Position numbers and translations under genes: made by a program. DNA of 64,000 nucleotides from assembly GCF_000243075.1 (NCBI RefSeq), contig NC_016745.1, positions 2,869,001-2,933,000 of the forward strand. The letters run 5' to 3'. The DNA is from Oceanimonas sp. GK1 (GTDB lineage Bacteria > Pseudomonadota > Gammaproteobacteria > Enterobacterales > Aeromonadaceae). Below are positions 29,005 to 36,846 of the stretch, piece by piece. Under the pieces are notes generated by a model that worked only from the letters and a program-made list of their open reading frames with translations, did no database searches and was not told the DNA's origin. Numbering within the stretch: position 1 is the first letter of the stretch; each line of letters begins with the position of its first letter.

Positions 29005-31104
29005 CTACTGCTGCCCAACCGACGCCACGATGCGGATTTGGCGATCATCCGGCACTTCCTGGTAAGACAGTACCCGCAGACTGGGAATGGTATGTTTCAC
29101 AAAGCGCGCCAGGGTGGTACGCAACATGCCCGAGGTCAGCAATATCGCCGGCTGCCCCTCCAGCTCCTGATTGGCGGCGGCCTGGGTCAGGGACTGCTGC
29201 ATGCGTTCCGCCAGACCCGGCTCTATGCCGCTGCCTTGAGCGCCACCGGCCTGCAAAGAGTTCTGCAAAATCTGTTCCAGTTCTGGCGCCAGGGTAATAA
29301 CCGGTAGCTCGCGCTCGGTGCCGGCAATTTCCTGCACCAGGAAACGACGCAGGGCAATACGGCAGGCGGCGGTGAGTACCTCCGGATCCTGGCTCTTGGG
29401 CGCGTACTCGGTGAGGGTCTGCAAAATGGTGCGCGTGTCTCGAATGGAGACGCCCTCGTTCAGCAGGCTCTGCAGTACCTTGGTGACCAGGGCCAGACTC
29501 AGGGTATTGGGCACCAGCCCCTCCACCAGCTTGGGCTGGCTGCGGCCCACCTGATCGATCAGGTTCTGTACCTCTTCATGACCCAGCAGCTGGGAGGCAT
29601 TGTTGGTCAGCAGCTGGCTTAAGTGAGTGGCCACCACGGTGGCGGCATCCACCACCGTGTAACCCAGGCTCTGGGCATGCTCTATCTGATCCCGGCCAAT
29701 CCAGGTGGCTTCCAGGCCAAAGGCCGGATCCCGGGTGTCGATGCCCGACACCGGGCCGAACACCTGGCCCGGATTGATGGCCAGTTCCCGTTCGGGGTAG
29801 ATATCGGCCAGCCCGGAGCTGACCCCCATCAGGGTGATCTGGTACTGGTTGGGCCCGAGCTCCAGGTTGTCGCGAATGTGCACCGCAGGAATCAAAAAAC
29901 CCAGCTCCTGAGAGAGCTTCTTGCGCACCCCCTTGATGCGGCTGAGCAGCTCGCCCCCCTGGGACACGTCCACCAGGCTGATCAGGCGGTAGCCCACTTC
30001 CAGCCCAATGGTGTCCACCTGACTGACGTCGTCCCAGCTCAGCTCCCGGCTTTCGTTGCCGGCCACCGCCGGCGGCTGGGCGGCGGCGTCCTGTTGCTGT
30101 TGCTGGCGTTCGTCCTGGCGTTTGTGCATCCACCAGGCGCCGGCGGCAGACAGCCCTCCCAGCAGCAAAAAGGCAAAATGGGGCATGCCCGGCACCAGCC
30201 CCATGGCGATCAGAATGCCGGCGGCAATGGTCAGGGAGCGCGGGTTGTCAAAAAGCTGACCCAGCATGGCCTGGCCCATGTCTTCCCGAGTGTTTTGCCG
30301 CGTCACGATAATGGCGGCGGCAATGGACAACAGCAAGGACGGGATTTGCGCCACCAGGCCGTCACCGATGGTGAGCAGGGTATAAACCCGGGCCGCGTCG
30401 CCAAAGCTCAGCTCATGCTGGGCCATGCCGATGATGAAGCCCCCGATGATGTTGATAAAGAGGATCATGATGCCGGCGATGGCATCGCCCTTGACGAACT
30501 TGGAGGCACCGTCCATGGAGCCGTAGAAGTCCGCTTCCCGGGTCACTTCATCCCGGCGGGTGCGGGCTTCATCCTGATTAATCAGGCCGGCGTTGAGATC
30601 GGCGTCGATGGCCATCTGCTTGCCGGGCATGGCGTCCAGGGTAAAGCGGGCGCTCACTTCCGAAATACGGCCGGCGCCCTTGGTGACCACCACGAAGTTG
30701 ATGATCATCAAAATCAGAAACACGATAAGACCGACCGCGTAGTTGCCGCCGATCACCACAGAGCCAAAGGCCTCGATCACGTTACCGGCGGCGTTGCCCC
30801 CTTCATGGCCTTCCAGCAGCACCACCCGGGTGGAGGCCACGTTGAGCGCCAGCCTGAGCAGGGTGGCCACCAGCAGCACGGTGGGAAAGGCGGCAAAGTC
30901 CAGCGGCCGCTGGGTATATACCGCCACCAGCAGCACCACCAGGGCCAGGGAGATATTGAAGGAAAACAGCACGTCCAGTATCAGTGCCGGAATGGGCAGC
31001 ACCACCATGGCCAGTGCCGCCAGCACCAGCAGCGGCGTGCCTATGCCCTTGTTGACCCACCGGGACCACTGTTTCGCCTGAGAAAGCCTCGCCCTTAACT
31101 CCAT
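29005..31104 (-). CDS. flhA: Flagellar export gate protein FlhA
   Basis: A 699-residue core of the flagellar type III export gate: eight N-terminal membrane helices (about 20-320) and a large cytoplasmic C-domain that docks chaperone-substrate complexes. The FHIPEP-family signature is seen in RFTLDAMPGKQMAIDADLNA, and the RREADFYGSMDGASKFVKGD region is present. A sigma-54 promoter lies 38 bases upstream, so flhA starts its own operon running through the che genes. Confidence 0.97.
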   Translation of the reverse strand: MELRARLSQAKQWSRWVNKGIGTPLLVLAALAMVVLPIPALILDVLFSFNISLALVVLLVAVYTQRPLDFAAFPTVLLVATLLRLALNVASTRVVLLEGHEGGNAAGNVIEAFGSVVIGGNYAVGLIVFLILMIINFVVVTKGAGRISEVSARFTLDAMPGKQMAIDADLNAGLINQDEARTRRDEVTREADFYGSMDGASKFVKGDAIAGIMILFINIIGGFIIGMAQHELSFGDAARVYTLLTIGDGLVAQIPSLLLSIAAAIIVTRQNTREDMGQAMLGQLFDNPRSLTIAAGILIAMGLVPGMPHFAFLLLGGLSAAGAWWMHKRQDERQQQQQDAAAQPPAVAGNESRELSWDDVSQVDTIGLEVGYRLISLVDVSQGGELLSRIKGVRKKLSQELGFLIPAVHIRDNLELGPNQYQITLMGVSSGLADIYPERELAINPGQVFGPVSGIDTRDPAFGLEATWIGRDQIEHAQSLGYTVVDAATVVATHLSQLLTNNASQLLGHEEVQNLIDQVGRSQPKLVEGLVPNTLSLALVTKVLQSLLNEGVSIRDTRTILQTLTEYAPKSQDPEVLTAACRIALRRFLVQEIAGTERELPVITLAPELEQILQNSLQAGGAQGSGIEPGLAERMQQSLTQAAANQELEGQPAILLTSGMLRTTLARFVKHTIPSLRVLSYQEVPDDRQIRIVASVGQQ

Positions 31105-31141
31105 GACACTCGCTGAACCTCAACAATCATGGGGGGGACAA

Positions 31142-31157
31142 TGCAAGAAGTGAGCCA
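31142..31157 (-). promoter_or_regulatory. Sigma-54 promoter of flhA
   Basis: On the minus strand TGGCTCACTTCTTGCA: GG-N10-GC spacing exact and close to TGGCAC-N5-TTGCA. It is 38 bases before the flhA ATG. Confidence 0.8.
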
Positions 31158-31167
31158 ATCGTTTTGA

Positions 31168-31224
31168 GGATTGGGGATTGGGGATTGGGAGAATTCTAGT
31201 CCCTACTCCCCAGTCCCTAATCCC
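31168..31224. repeat. GGATTGG heptamer repeat and imperfect hairpin between flhB and flhA
   Basis: Three perfect GGATTGG heptamers (31168-31188) face a CCC(TA)-rich arm (31201-31224), giving an imperfect inverted repeat upstream of the flhA promoter. It could end or attenuate read-through from flhB. Confidence 0.55.
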
Positions 31225-31235
31225 TTTAAGTAAAC

Positions 31236-32369
31236 CTACACCCGGTATTCATCCGGTATGGGCAGGTCGTCCTTCAGCGGCACCGGCTTGTTGCCCTGGC
31301 CCTTGCGCCAGGCGTTCAGCTGGAACACATAGGCCAGCACCTGGGCCACCGCCACAAACAGACCGTCGGGAATTTCCCGCTCCAGCTTGGTGGAGAAGTA
31401 CACCGCCCGGGCCAGGGCCGGAGAAGAGATCACCGGCACTTGGTACTCCCGGGCGATTTCCCGAATCTTGAGGGCAATTTCGTCCAGTCCCTTGGCCACC
31501 ACCACGGGGGCGGCGCCGGGTTTGTCCTTGTCGTAACACAGGGCCACCGAGAAGTGGGTCGGGTTCACCACCACCACATCGGCGGTGGGCACCTCGGCCA
31601 TCATGCGCCGGTTGGCCATTTCCTGTTGCAGGCGGCGAATGCGGCTTTTCACCTCGGGCTTGCCCTCGGTGTTCTTGTATTCGTCCTTGATCTCCTGCAG
31701 CGTCATCTTCAGCTGACGGGTGTGGTTCCACACCTGAAAGGGCACGTCGATGGCCACGATGGGCAACAGAGCCAGGCACAGCCCCAGCCCCATCCACAGC
31801 AGCAGCTCCAGGGCGTCCTTCATGGCCAGGTTCAGGGTCTCATTGCTCAGGCGCAGAATATGGTCGAACTGGCCCCACAACAGCCAGATGGCAATGGTGG
31901 CGATAAACACCACCTTGGCGATAGACTTCAGCAGTTCCACCAGTGCCTGCACGCCAAACATCCGCTTGAGGCCCTTCATCGGGCTCATGCGACTGAATTT
32001 TGGCATCATCGCCTGGGTACTGAAGTTAAAGCCGCCGAGCAGGCAGTTGCCCACCAGGGCCGCCACCAGTACCACCGCAAACAGCCCCAATAGCGGCCAA
32101 ATCAGGCCGCCGATGGCTTCGGCCAGCGCCGGCATCATGGCGGCGGGGTCAAAAATGGCTTCCCGCTCCAGCCGGAAACTCTGCTCAAACACCGTGGACA
32201 GGGCCGCACCCAGTGAATCCCCCAGCATCAGCAGGGCGGCGGTGGCACTGAGCAGCACCGCCGCCGTGCCCAGTTCCTTGGAGCGGGGGATCTGGCCTTT
32301 TTCCCGGGCCTGACGAAGTCGCTGCTCCGTGGGCTGTTCTGTTCTTTCCTGACCGTCCGACTCTGCCAT
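31236..32369 (-). CDS. flhB: Flagellar export switch protein FlhB
   Basis: A 377-residue export-specificity switch: four membrane helices, then a cytoplasmic domain with the self-cleaving NPTH motif (VVVNPTHFSVALCYDKD). The N-terminus ESDGQERTEQPTEQRLRQAR is typical. Cleavage after Asn switches export from rod/hook to filament substrates together with FliK. One base separates it from fliR. Confidence 0.97.
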   Translation of the reverse strand: MAESDGQERTEQPTEQRLRQAREKGQIPRSKELGTAAVLLSATAALLMLGDSLGAALSTVFEQSFRLEREAIFDPAAMMPALAEAIGGLIWPLLGLFAVVLVAALVGNCLLGGFNFSTQAMMPKFSRMSPMKGLKRMFGVQALVELLKSIAKVVFIATIAIWLLWGQFDHILRLSNETLNLAMKDALELLLWMGLGLCLALLPIVAIDVPFQVWNHTRQLKMTLQEIKDEYKNTEGKPEVKSRIRRLQQEMANRRMMAEVPTADVVVVNPTHFSVALCYDKDKPGAAPVVVAKGLDEIALKIREIAREYQVPVISSPALARAVYFSTKLEREIPDGLFVAVAQVLAYVFQLNAWRKGQGNKPVPLKDDLPIPDEYRV

Positions 32370-32370
32370 G

Positions 32371-33159
32371 TCAGCCTCCTTCGCAGGTCAGTCTGAGGCT
32401 GTCGCACATCACCTGTTGCAGGCGCAGCCACTGGTTGACAAAGTGATCCATAAAGCCGCCCAGGGTCAGCCACATGATAAAGAGGCCACACACCATGCTG
32501 ATGGCAAAGCCCACGCTGAAGATATTGAGCTGGGGAGCGGCCCGGGTCATCACGCCGAAGCTGAAGTTGATCAACAGCATGGCGACGATGGCCGACAGCG
32601 ACATGGCCACCGCCGCCTGAAACAGCAGGGTCAGCAGGCCGGCAAGGTTCTGCCAGTCTCCTACGGTAAAGCCGCTGGCCGCCACCGGCACCGAGGTAAA
32701 GCTGAGCACGATGGCTTCGATCATCACCAGATGACCGTCGAGGCCGAGAAACAACAGGGTGCCCAGCATCAGATACAGTTGGCCCACCACCGGCGCCGAC
32801 TGGCCGTTGAGCGGATCCACCATGGAGGCAAAGCCCAGACTGGTCTGCATGGCGATGATCTGGCCGGCGGTGACAAAGGTTTGCAGCAAAAACTGGGACA
32901 GCAGGCCAATCACGGCGCCGATCAGCACCTGCTGAACGGTGATCAGAAAGCCCTGCACCGAGAACAATTCCACCGCCGGCATGGCCGGCAGTACCGGCGC
33001 CACCGCAATGGTAATGGCCACCGCCAGCAACAGCCGAGTATAGACCGGCGTAAGATTGGCGCCAAACATCACCATGGTCATCATCAGACCGGCAATGCGG
33101 AACAGGGGCCAGAGGTAGGACGCCAGCCATTGCATCAGCTCGGCGGTGGTGTAGTTCAC
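32371..33159 (-). CDS. fliR: Flagellar export gate protein FliR
   Basis: A 262-residue integral membrane component of the FliPQR export gate, with about six hydrophobic helices. Conserved stretches are FRIAGLMMTMVMFGANLTP and LQTFVTAGQIIAMQTSLGFA. Length matches E. coli FliR (261). Confidence 0.96.
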   Translation of the reverse strand: MNYTTAELMQWLASYLWPLFRIAGLMMTMVMFGANLTPVYTRLLLAVAITIAVAPVLPAMPAVELFSVQGFLITVQQVLIGAVIGLLSQFLLQTFVTAGQIIAMQTSLGFASMVDPLNGQSAPVVGQLYLMLGTLLFLGLDGHLVMIEAIVLSFTSVPVAASGFTVGDWQNLAGLLTLLFQAAVAMSLSAIVAMLLINFSFGVMTRAAPQLNIFSVGFAISMVCGLFIMWLTLGGFMDHFVNQWLRLQQVMCDSLRLTCEGG

Positions 33160-33160
33160 C

Positions 33161-33430
33161 CTAACCCACCACCTGCGGAATCAGCTCCATCAGCTCGTAA
33201 AAATAATCTATCAGCATGCCAAAGCCCCAGTGGGCCCCCACGGCCAGGGCTCCCAGGGTCACCAGCAGGCGGGGCAGAAAGCTCAGGGTCTGCTCGTTGA
33301 TGGAAGTGGCCGCCTGAAAGATGGACACCAGCAGGCCCACCGCCAAGCTCGGAAAAATCACCGCCGACACCAGCACCGTCACCAACCAGAGGGCGCTGCG
33401 AAACAGGTCGACAAAGGTTTCCGGGCTCAT
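33161..33430 (-). CDS. fliQ: Flagellar export gate protein FliQ
   Basis: An 89-residue, two-helix subunit of the export gate. It begins [20 protein letters not shown] and carries the conserved GLLVSIFQAATSINEQTLSF. It overlaps the fliP stop by one base. Confidence 0.96.
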   Translation of the reverse strand: MSPETFVDLFRSALWLVTVLVSAVIFPSLAVGLLVSIFQAATSINEQTLSFLPRLLVTLGALAVGAHWGFGMLIDYFYELMELIPQVVG

Positions 33431-34179
33431 TAGCTTGCTCCCAGTCCGAAGCTGGTGGCCAGCGTGCCCATGATCAGGTTCCAGCCATCCACCAGCACAA
33501 ACAGCATCAGCTTGAAGGGCAGGGAAATCAGCATGGGCGACAGCATCATCATGCCCATGGCCATCAGTATGCTGGCCACCACCAGATCGATCACCAGAAA
33601 CGGCAGAAACAGCATAAAGCCGATTTGAAAAGCGGTTTTCAGCTCGCTGGTCACAAAGGCCGGGATCAGCACCCTGAGCGGCACCTCGGCCTCGCTGTCC
33701 ACCTGCACATTGGCAATATTAAGAAAGGTGTCGAGATCTTTGACCCGGGTCTGGGCCAGCATAAAGTCGCGAATGGGCAGCTCAGCCCGGGCCAGGGCCT
33801 CCCTGGAGCCGATTTCTTCCGCCAGGTAGGGCTGCAGCGCCTCAGCGTTCACCCGGTCCAGTACCGGCGCCATGATAAAAAACGACAGGAACAGGCTGAT
33901 GCCGATCAGCACCTGGTTGGACGGGCTCTGCTGCAGGCCCAGGGCCTGCCGCAGAATGGACAGCACCACAATAATGCGGGTAAAGGAGGTCATCATGATG
34001 ACCACCGCCGGCAGGAACGACAGCGCCGTCATCAGCGCCAGCACCTGCAGGGTGAGGCTGTATTCCTGGCTGCCGTCCGGGTTGGTGGTGACCGTCACCG
34101 CCGACATGCCCTGTTGGGCGAAAGCCGGACTAGCCAGCAGCAGCAGCAACAGCGGTAATAGGCAACGAACTCGGCTCAC
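33430..34179 (-). CDS. fliP: Flagellar export gate protein FliP
   Basis: A 249-residue gate subunit with a cleavable signal peptide (residues 1-21, [12 protein letters not shown]) and four membrane helices. Hallmarks are [40 protein letters not shown] and [15 protein letters not shown]. It is preceded by a 186-base repeat-bearing gap after fliO, unlike the tight spacing elsewhere in the cluster. Confidence 0.97.
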   Translation of the reverse strand: MSRVRCLLPLLLLLLASPAFAQQGMSAVTVTTNPDGSQEYSLTLQVLALMTALSFLPAVVIMMTSFTRIIVVLSILRQALGLQQSPSNQVLIGISLFLSFFIMAPVLDRVNAEALQPYLAEEIGSREALARAELPIRDFMLAQTRVKDLDTFLNIANVQVDSEAEVPLRVLIPAFVTSELKTAFQIGFMLFLPFLVIDLVVASILMAMGMMMLSPMLISLPFKLMLFVLVDGWNLIMGTLATSFGLGAS

Positions 34180-34254
34180 CCGTTATTCCTTTTCATATAA
34201 ATTTGCTCCAACCTGTGCGGCAGATACCATTTTGGTAGCGCCTGAGGCGCTAAG

Positions 34255-34316
34255 GCAGGCTGGCAGCCTGCGCTCCACCGAAGCGTGTCGTCCTGGAGCG
34301 CGGGCTGCCAGCCCGC
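34255..34316. repeat. Dispersed palindromic repeats, copies 2 and 3, between fliP and fliO
   Basis: GCAGGCTGGCAGCCTGCGCTCC at 34255-34276 is identical to 17456-17477. An inverted variant, GGAGCGCGGGCTGCCAGCCCGC, is at 34295-34316. Two more small palindromes (TAGCGCCTGAGGCGCTA, TTGCCGCTGAAGCGGCAA) flank them. Confidence 0.75.
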
Positions 34317-34365
34317 ATATTGCCGCTGAAGCGGCAACCTAGTCCCGACTGCGGAAAATACCCGC

Positions 34366-34881
34366 TTATTTTTTGCCCTCGGGCATGTCCAATGGCTGCT
34401 CCAGCTTGCCCAGACGATTGATATTCTGAGGGGTGATGCCCAGCAGCCACTGTTCCTCGCCCACCTGCACCACCACCAGTTTTTCCTTGTGGCCGAGCGC
34501 CAGGCTGGTGACCACCCGCAATTGCCGGTTGCCGCCCAATGCCGGCAGTTTCAGCCGACGCAGACCCCAGCCCAGAGCCAGCAGCAGACCAATCACCAGG
34601 GCCGACGACAGCGCCCAGGACCCCCACTGGATCTCCGGGCCGCCCTGAGCGTAAACGGGGGACGTCACTATTAAACAAAACAGGGTAGCTGCCGCTTTAG
34701 CCGGCAGGGCCTGTGCAACAGGCCTTGAATCCCCAGCCGCTTGCCGGTTTGCGCCGGCTAAAGCGGCGCCTACAACAGGCCGTGAAGACTCAGCCGTTTG
34801 CGGACTTGCTCCAGCTAAAGCGGCGCCTACCGCAGGCAATAAATGCCGACATGCATTCATGATGAAACCGGCGGATATCAT
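34366..34881 (-). CDS. fliO: Flagellar biosynthesis protein FliO with repeat-derived N-terminus
   Basis: A 171-residue accessory protein for FliP assembly. The C-terminal part is a typical FliO: one membrane helix (ALSSALVIGLLLALGWGLRR) and a basic cytoplasmic domain (LRVVTSLALGHKEKLVVVQV). The first 70 or so residues are unusual: two tandem 19-residue repeats starting VGAALAGA (18-35 and 37-54), then PAKAAATLFCLIVTSPVYA resembling a signal peptide. The start at 34881 overlaps the fliN stop as ATGA, supporting translation through the repeats; an internal start cannot be excluded. Confidence 0.82.
   Translation of the reverse strand: MISAGFIMNACRHLLPAVGAALAGASPQTAESSRPVVGAALAGANRQAAGDSRPVAQALPAKAAATLFCLIVTSPVYAQGGPEIQWGSWALSSALVIGLLLALGWGLRRLKLPALGGNRQLRVVTSLALGHKEKLVVVQVGEEQWLLGITPQNINRLGKLEQPLDMPEGKK
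34685..34830 (-). repeat. Three copies of a REP-like element inside fliO
   Basis: Core GCCGGCTAAAGCGGCGCCTAC at 34751-34773 (with flank) and a close copy at 34808-34830, exactly 57 bases apart, plus an inverted copy at 34685-34707. The same core recurs in tandem at 63853-63942. All three copies are read in frame by fliO. Confidence 0.8.
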
Positions 34882-35273
34882 CTGAGCTTTTTGATCCGTT
34901 CGGTCTGGCTGATCACGTCGGTCAGGCGAATGCCAAACTTGTCGTTCACCACCACCACCTCGCCGTGGGCGATCAGGGTACCGTTGACCATCACGTCCAG
35001 GGGCTCGCCGGCCAGCCGGTCCAGCTCCACCACGGATCCCTGGTTCAGCTGCAGCAGGTTGCGAATGCTGATCTGGCTCTTGCCCACTTCCATGGAAATG
35101 GTGACCGGAATATCCAGTATGGTGTCGAGCTTGCGCCGCTCCTCCTGGGTGATGGGGGTCTGGCCGTCGGCACTGAAGTCGTCCAGCTCCGCGGGCTTGA
35201 CGCCCCCCTCCTGCTCCGCCATGGCATCGCCCCAAATATCATCCAGCTCGCTTTGATCGTTCTGCTCGCTCAT
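34878..35273 (-). CDS. fliN: Flagellar switch protein FliN
   Basis: A 131-residue C-ring protein. An acidic N-terminus leads to a SpoA domain (LDTILDIPVTISMEVGKSQI, then NQGSVVELDRLAGEPLDVMV and DKFGIRLTDVI). It overlaps fliM by one base and fliO by four. Confidence 0.97.
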   Translation of the reverse strand: MSEQNDQSELDDIWGDAMAEQEGGVKPAELDDFSADGQTPITQEERRKLDTILDIPVTISMEVGKSQISIRNLLQLNQGSVVELDRLAGEPLDVMVNGTLIAHGEVVVVNDKFGIRLTDVISQTERIKKLR

Positions 35274-36328
35274 TATGCGTCCTCAATGGTTCTTTCCAGT
35301 TCTTCCAGCTCGGCTTCGCCATCAATGCGCACGCCGCGGCGGGTCACTTCATGCAGTTCGGTTTTCACGGTTTCCGGCCGCTTGATTTTTTCGGTAATGC
35401 GAATGGCCATTTTTTCCTGAGTGCGCCCCAGCTGGGCTCTGAATGTGGGCAGCTCCTCCACCGACACCAGCAGATGCTCGGGCATTTCGACGGGAATAAT
35501 ATCCCCGGCCTGCCATTCCATGATGTCCCCCAGGGTGACCTGCTTTTCCAGCAGCCGGGTGGTCATTTCCACTTCCACGTCGAGAATTTCGTCCCGCAGG
35601 GCCTTGCCCCAGCGCAGATCGTTCTCGCCCTTGTCGCTCTGCACCCCGGCGTCCAGCAGCTCACGAATGGGCTCCAGCATGCCGTAAGGCAGGGTGACGT
35701 GAAAGTCGCCGCCACCGCCGTCGAGATCGATATGAAAGGAGCTCACCACCACCACCTCGGTGGGGCTGACGATGTTGGCCATGGTGGGGTTGACCTCGGA
35801 GTCCAGGTATTCAAACTCCACGTCCATCACCGGCGCCCAGGCTTCCTTGTAATCCTCAAACACCAGTTTCAGCAGCAGCTGGATCACCCGGCGCTCGGTG
35901 GGGGTGAACTCCCGCCCTTCAATCTTGGCGTGGCGGCCGTCGCCGCCAAAAAAGTTGTCCACCAGAATAAACACCAGCCGGGCTTCCATGGTCACCAGGC
36001 CAATGCCCTTGAGCGGACGAAAACGCACCATGTTGAGACTGGTGGGCAAAAACAGCGAATGCACGTATTCGCCGTACTTGATCACCTGCACGCCATTGAT
36101 GGACACCTCGGCGGTGCGGCGCATCATGTTGAACAGGCTAATGCGCATATGACGGGCAAAGCGCTCGTTCACCATCTCCAGGGTCGGCATGCGCCCCCGG
36201 ACAATGCGATCCTGGGACGAGAAGTCAAAGGAGGCTACCCCCCCTTCCGACTTGGCTTCCTCTTCCTTGACATCGTCCACCCCGTGCAGCAGGGCATCGA
36301 TTTCATCCTGGGATAACAGATCGCTCAC
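35273..36328 (-). CDS. fliM: Flagellar switch protein FliM
   Basis: A 351-residue C-ring protein. The extreme N-terminus MSDLLSQDEIDALLHGVD is the CheY-P docking peptide. The middle domain contains LEMVNERFARHMRISLFNMM, and a C-terminal SpoA domain follows. It binds CheY-P to reverse rotation and stacks between FliG and FliN. Confidence 0.97.
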   Translation of the reverse strand: MSDLLSQDEIDALLHGVDDVKEEEAKSEGGVASFDFSSQDRIVRGRMPTLEMVNERFARHMRISLFNMMRRTAEVSINGVQVIKYGEYVHSLFLPTSLNMVRFRPLKGIGLVTMEARLVFILVDNFFGGDGRHAKIEGREFTPTERRVIQLLLKLVFEDYKEAWAPVMDVEFEYLDSEVNPTMANIVSPTEVVVVSSFHIDLDGGGGDFHVTLPYGMLEPIRELLDAGVQSDKGENDLRWGKALRDEILDVEVEMTTRLLEKQVTLGDIMEWQAGDIIPVEMPEHLLVSVEELPTFRAQLGRTQEKMAIRITEKIKRPETVKTELHEVTRRGVRIDGEAELEELERTIEDA

Positions 36329-36335
36329 AACTCAC

Positions 36336-36815
36336 CTATTGCATCACTATGCTGGTAAACAACACTTTTTCGAACAGCCGCTTTTCCAGCACCTCGGCGG
36401 TGGCATGGTTCAGCTCGTTCAGGGCTTCCTGGCGCAACGCCTTTTTATTGGCGGCAGTCAGGTAATTGTCGGCACTCTGGCGGCTGAACACCTCCAGCAG
36501 GGTGCTCTCCAGCAGGGGCAGGTGCAGCTTGGCCAAGGCTTCGTTCGACTCACCCCTTACCATCAGCTGGGCTTCTATCTGCACCAGCCGGTCTCGGGTG
36601 CCGCCGGGCACGCTGAAAATAAAGGGCTGAGACAGGCTGACGTAAATGGCCCGGTTGCTGGTGTCTTCCGGCCCGGCGTTTTGGGCCGGCTCGGCCGGGC
36701 TCATCAGCCACCAGGCCGCACCGCCACCGGCGCCGGCCAGCCCCACCAGCAGCAATATCCAGACCAGTTTGCGTTTGTACCATGCCACCCTGGGAATGGT
36801 GAGATTCTCTGCCAT
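36336..36815 (-). CDS. fliL: Flagellar basal body-associated protein FliL
   Basis: A 159-residue protein with one N-terminal helix (LVWILLLVGLAGAGGGAAWWL) and a periplasmic stomatin-like domain (IYVSLSQPFIFSVPG...). FliL ties the stator to the basal body and raises torque or stabilises stators. The C-terminus VLFTSIVMQ is typical. Confidence 0.94.
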   Translation of the reverse strand: MAENLTIPRVAWYKRKLVWILLLVGLAGAGGGAAWWLMSPAEPAQNAGPEDTSNRAIYVSLSQPFIFSVPGGTRDRLVQIEAQLMVRGESNEALAKLHLPLLESTLLEVFSRQSADNYLTAANKKALRQEALNELNHATAEVLEKRLFEKVLFTSIVMQ

Positions 36816-36846
36816 GGCGTGTCCTTAAAGGTTTGGCCCGTTATAT

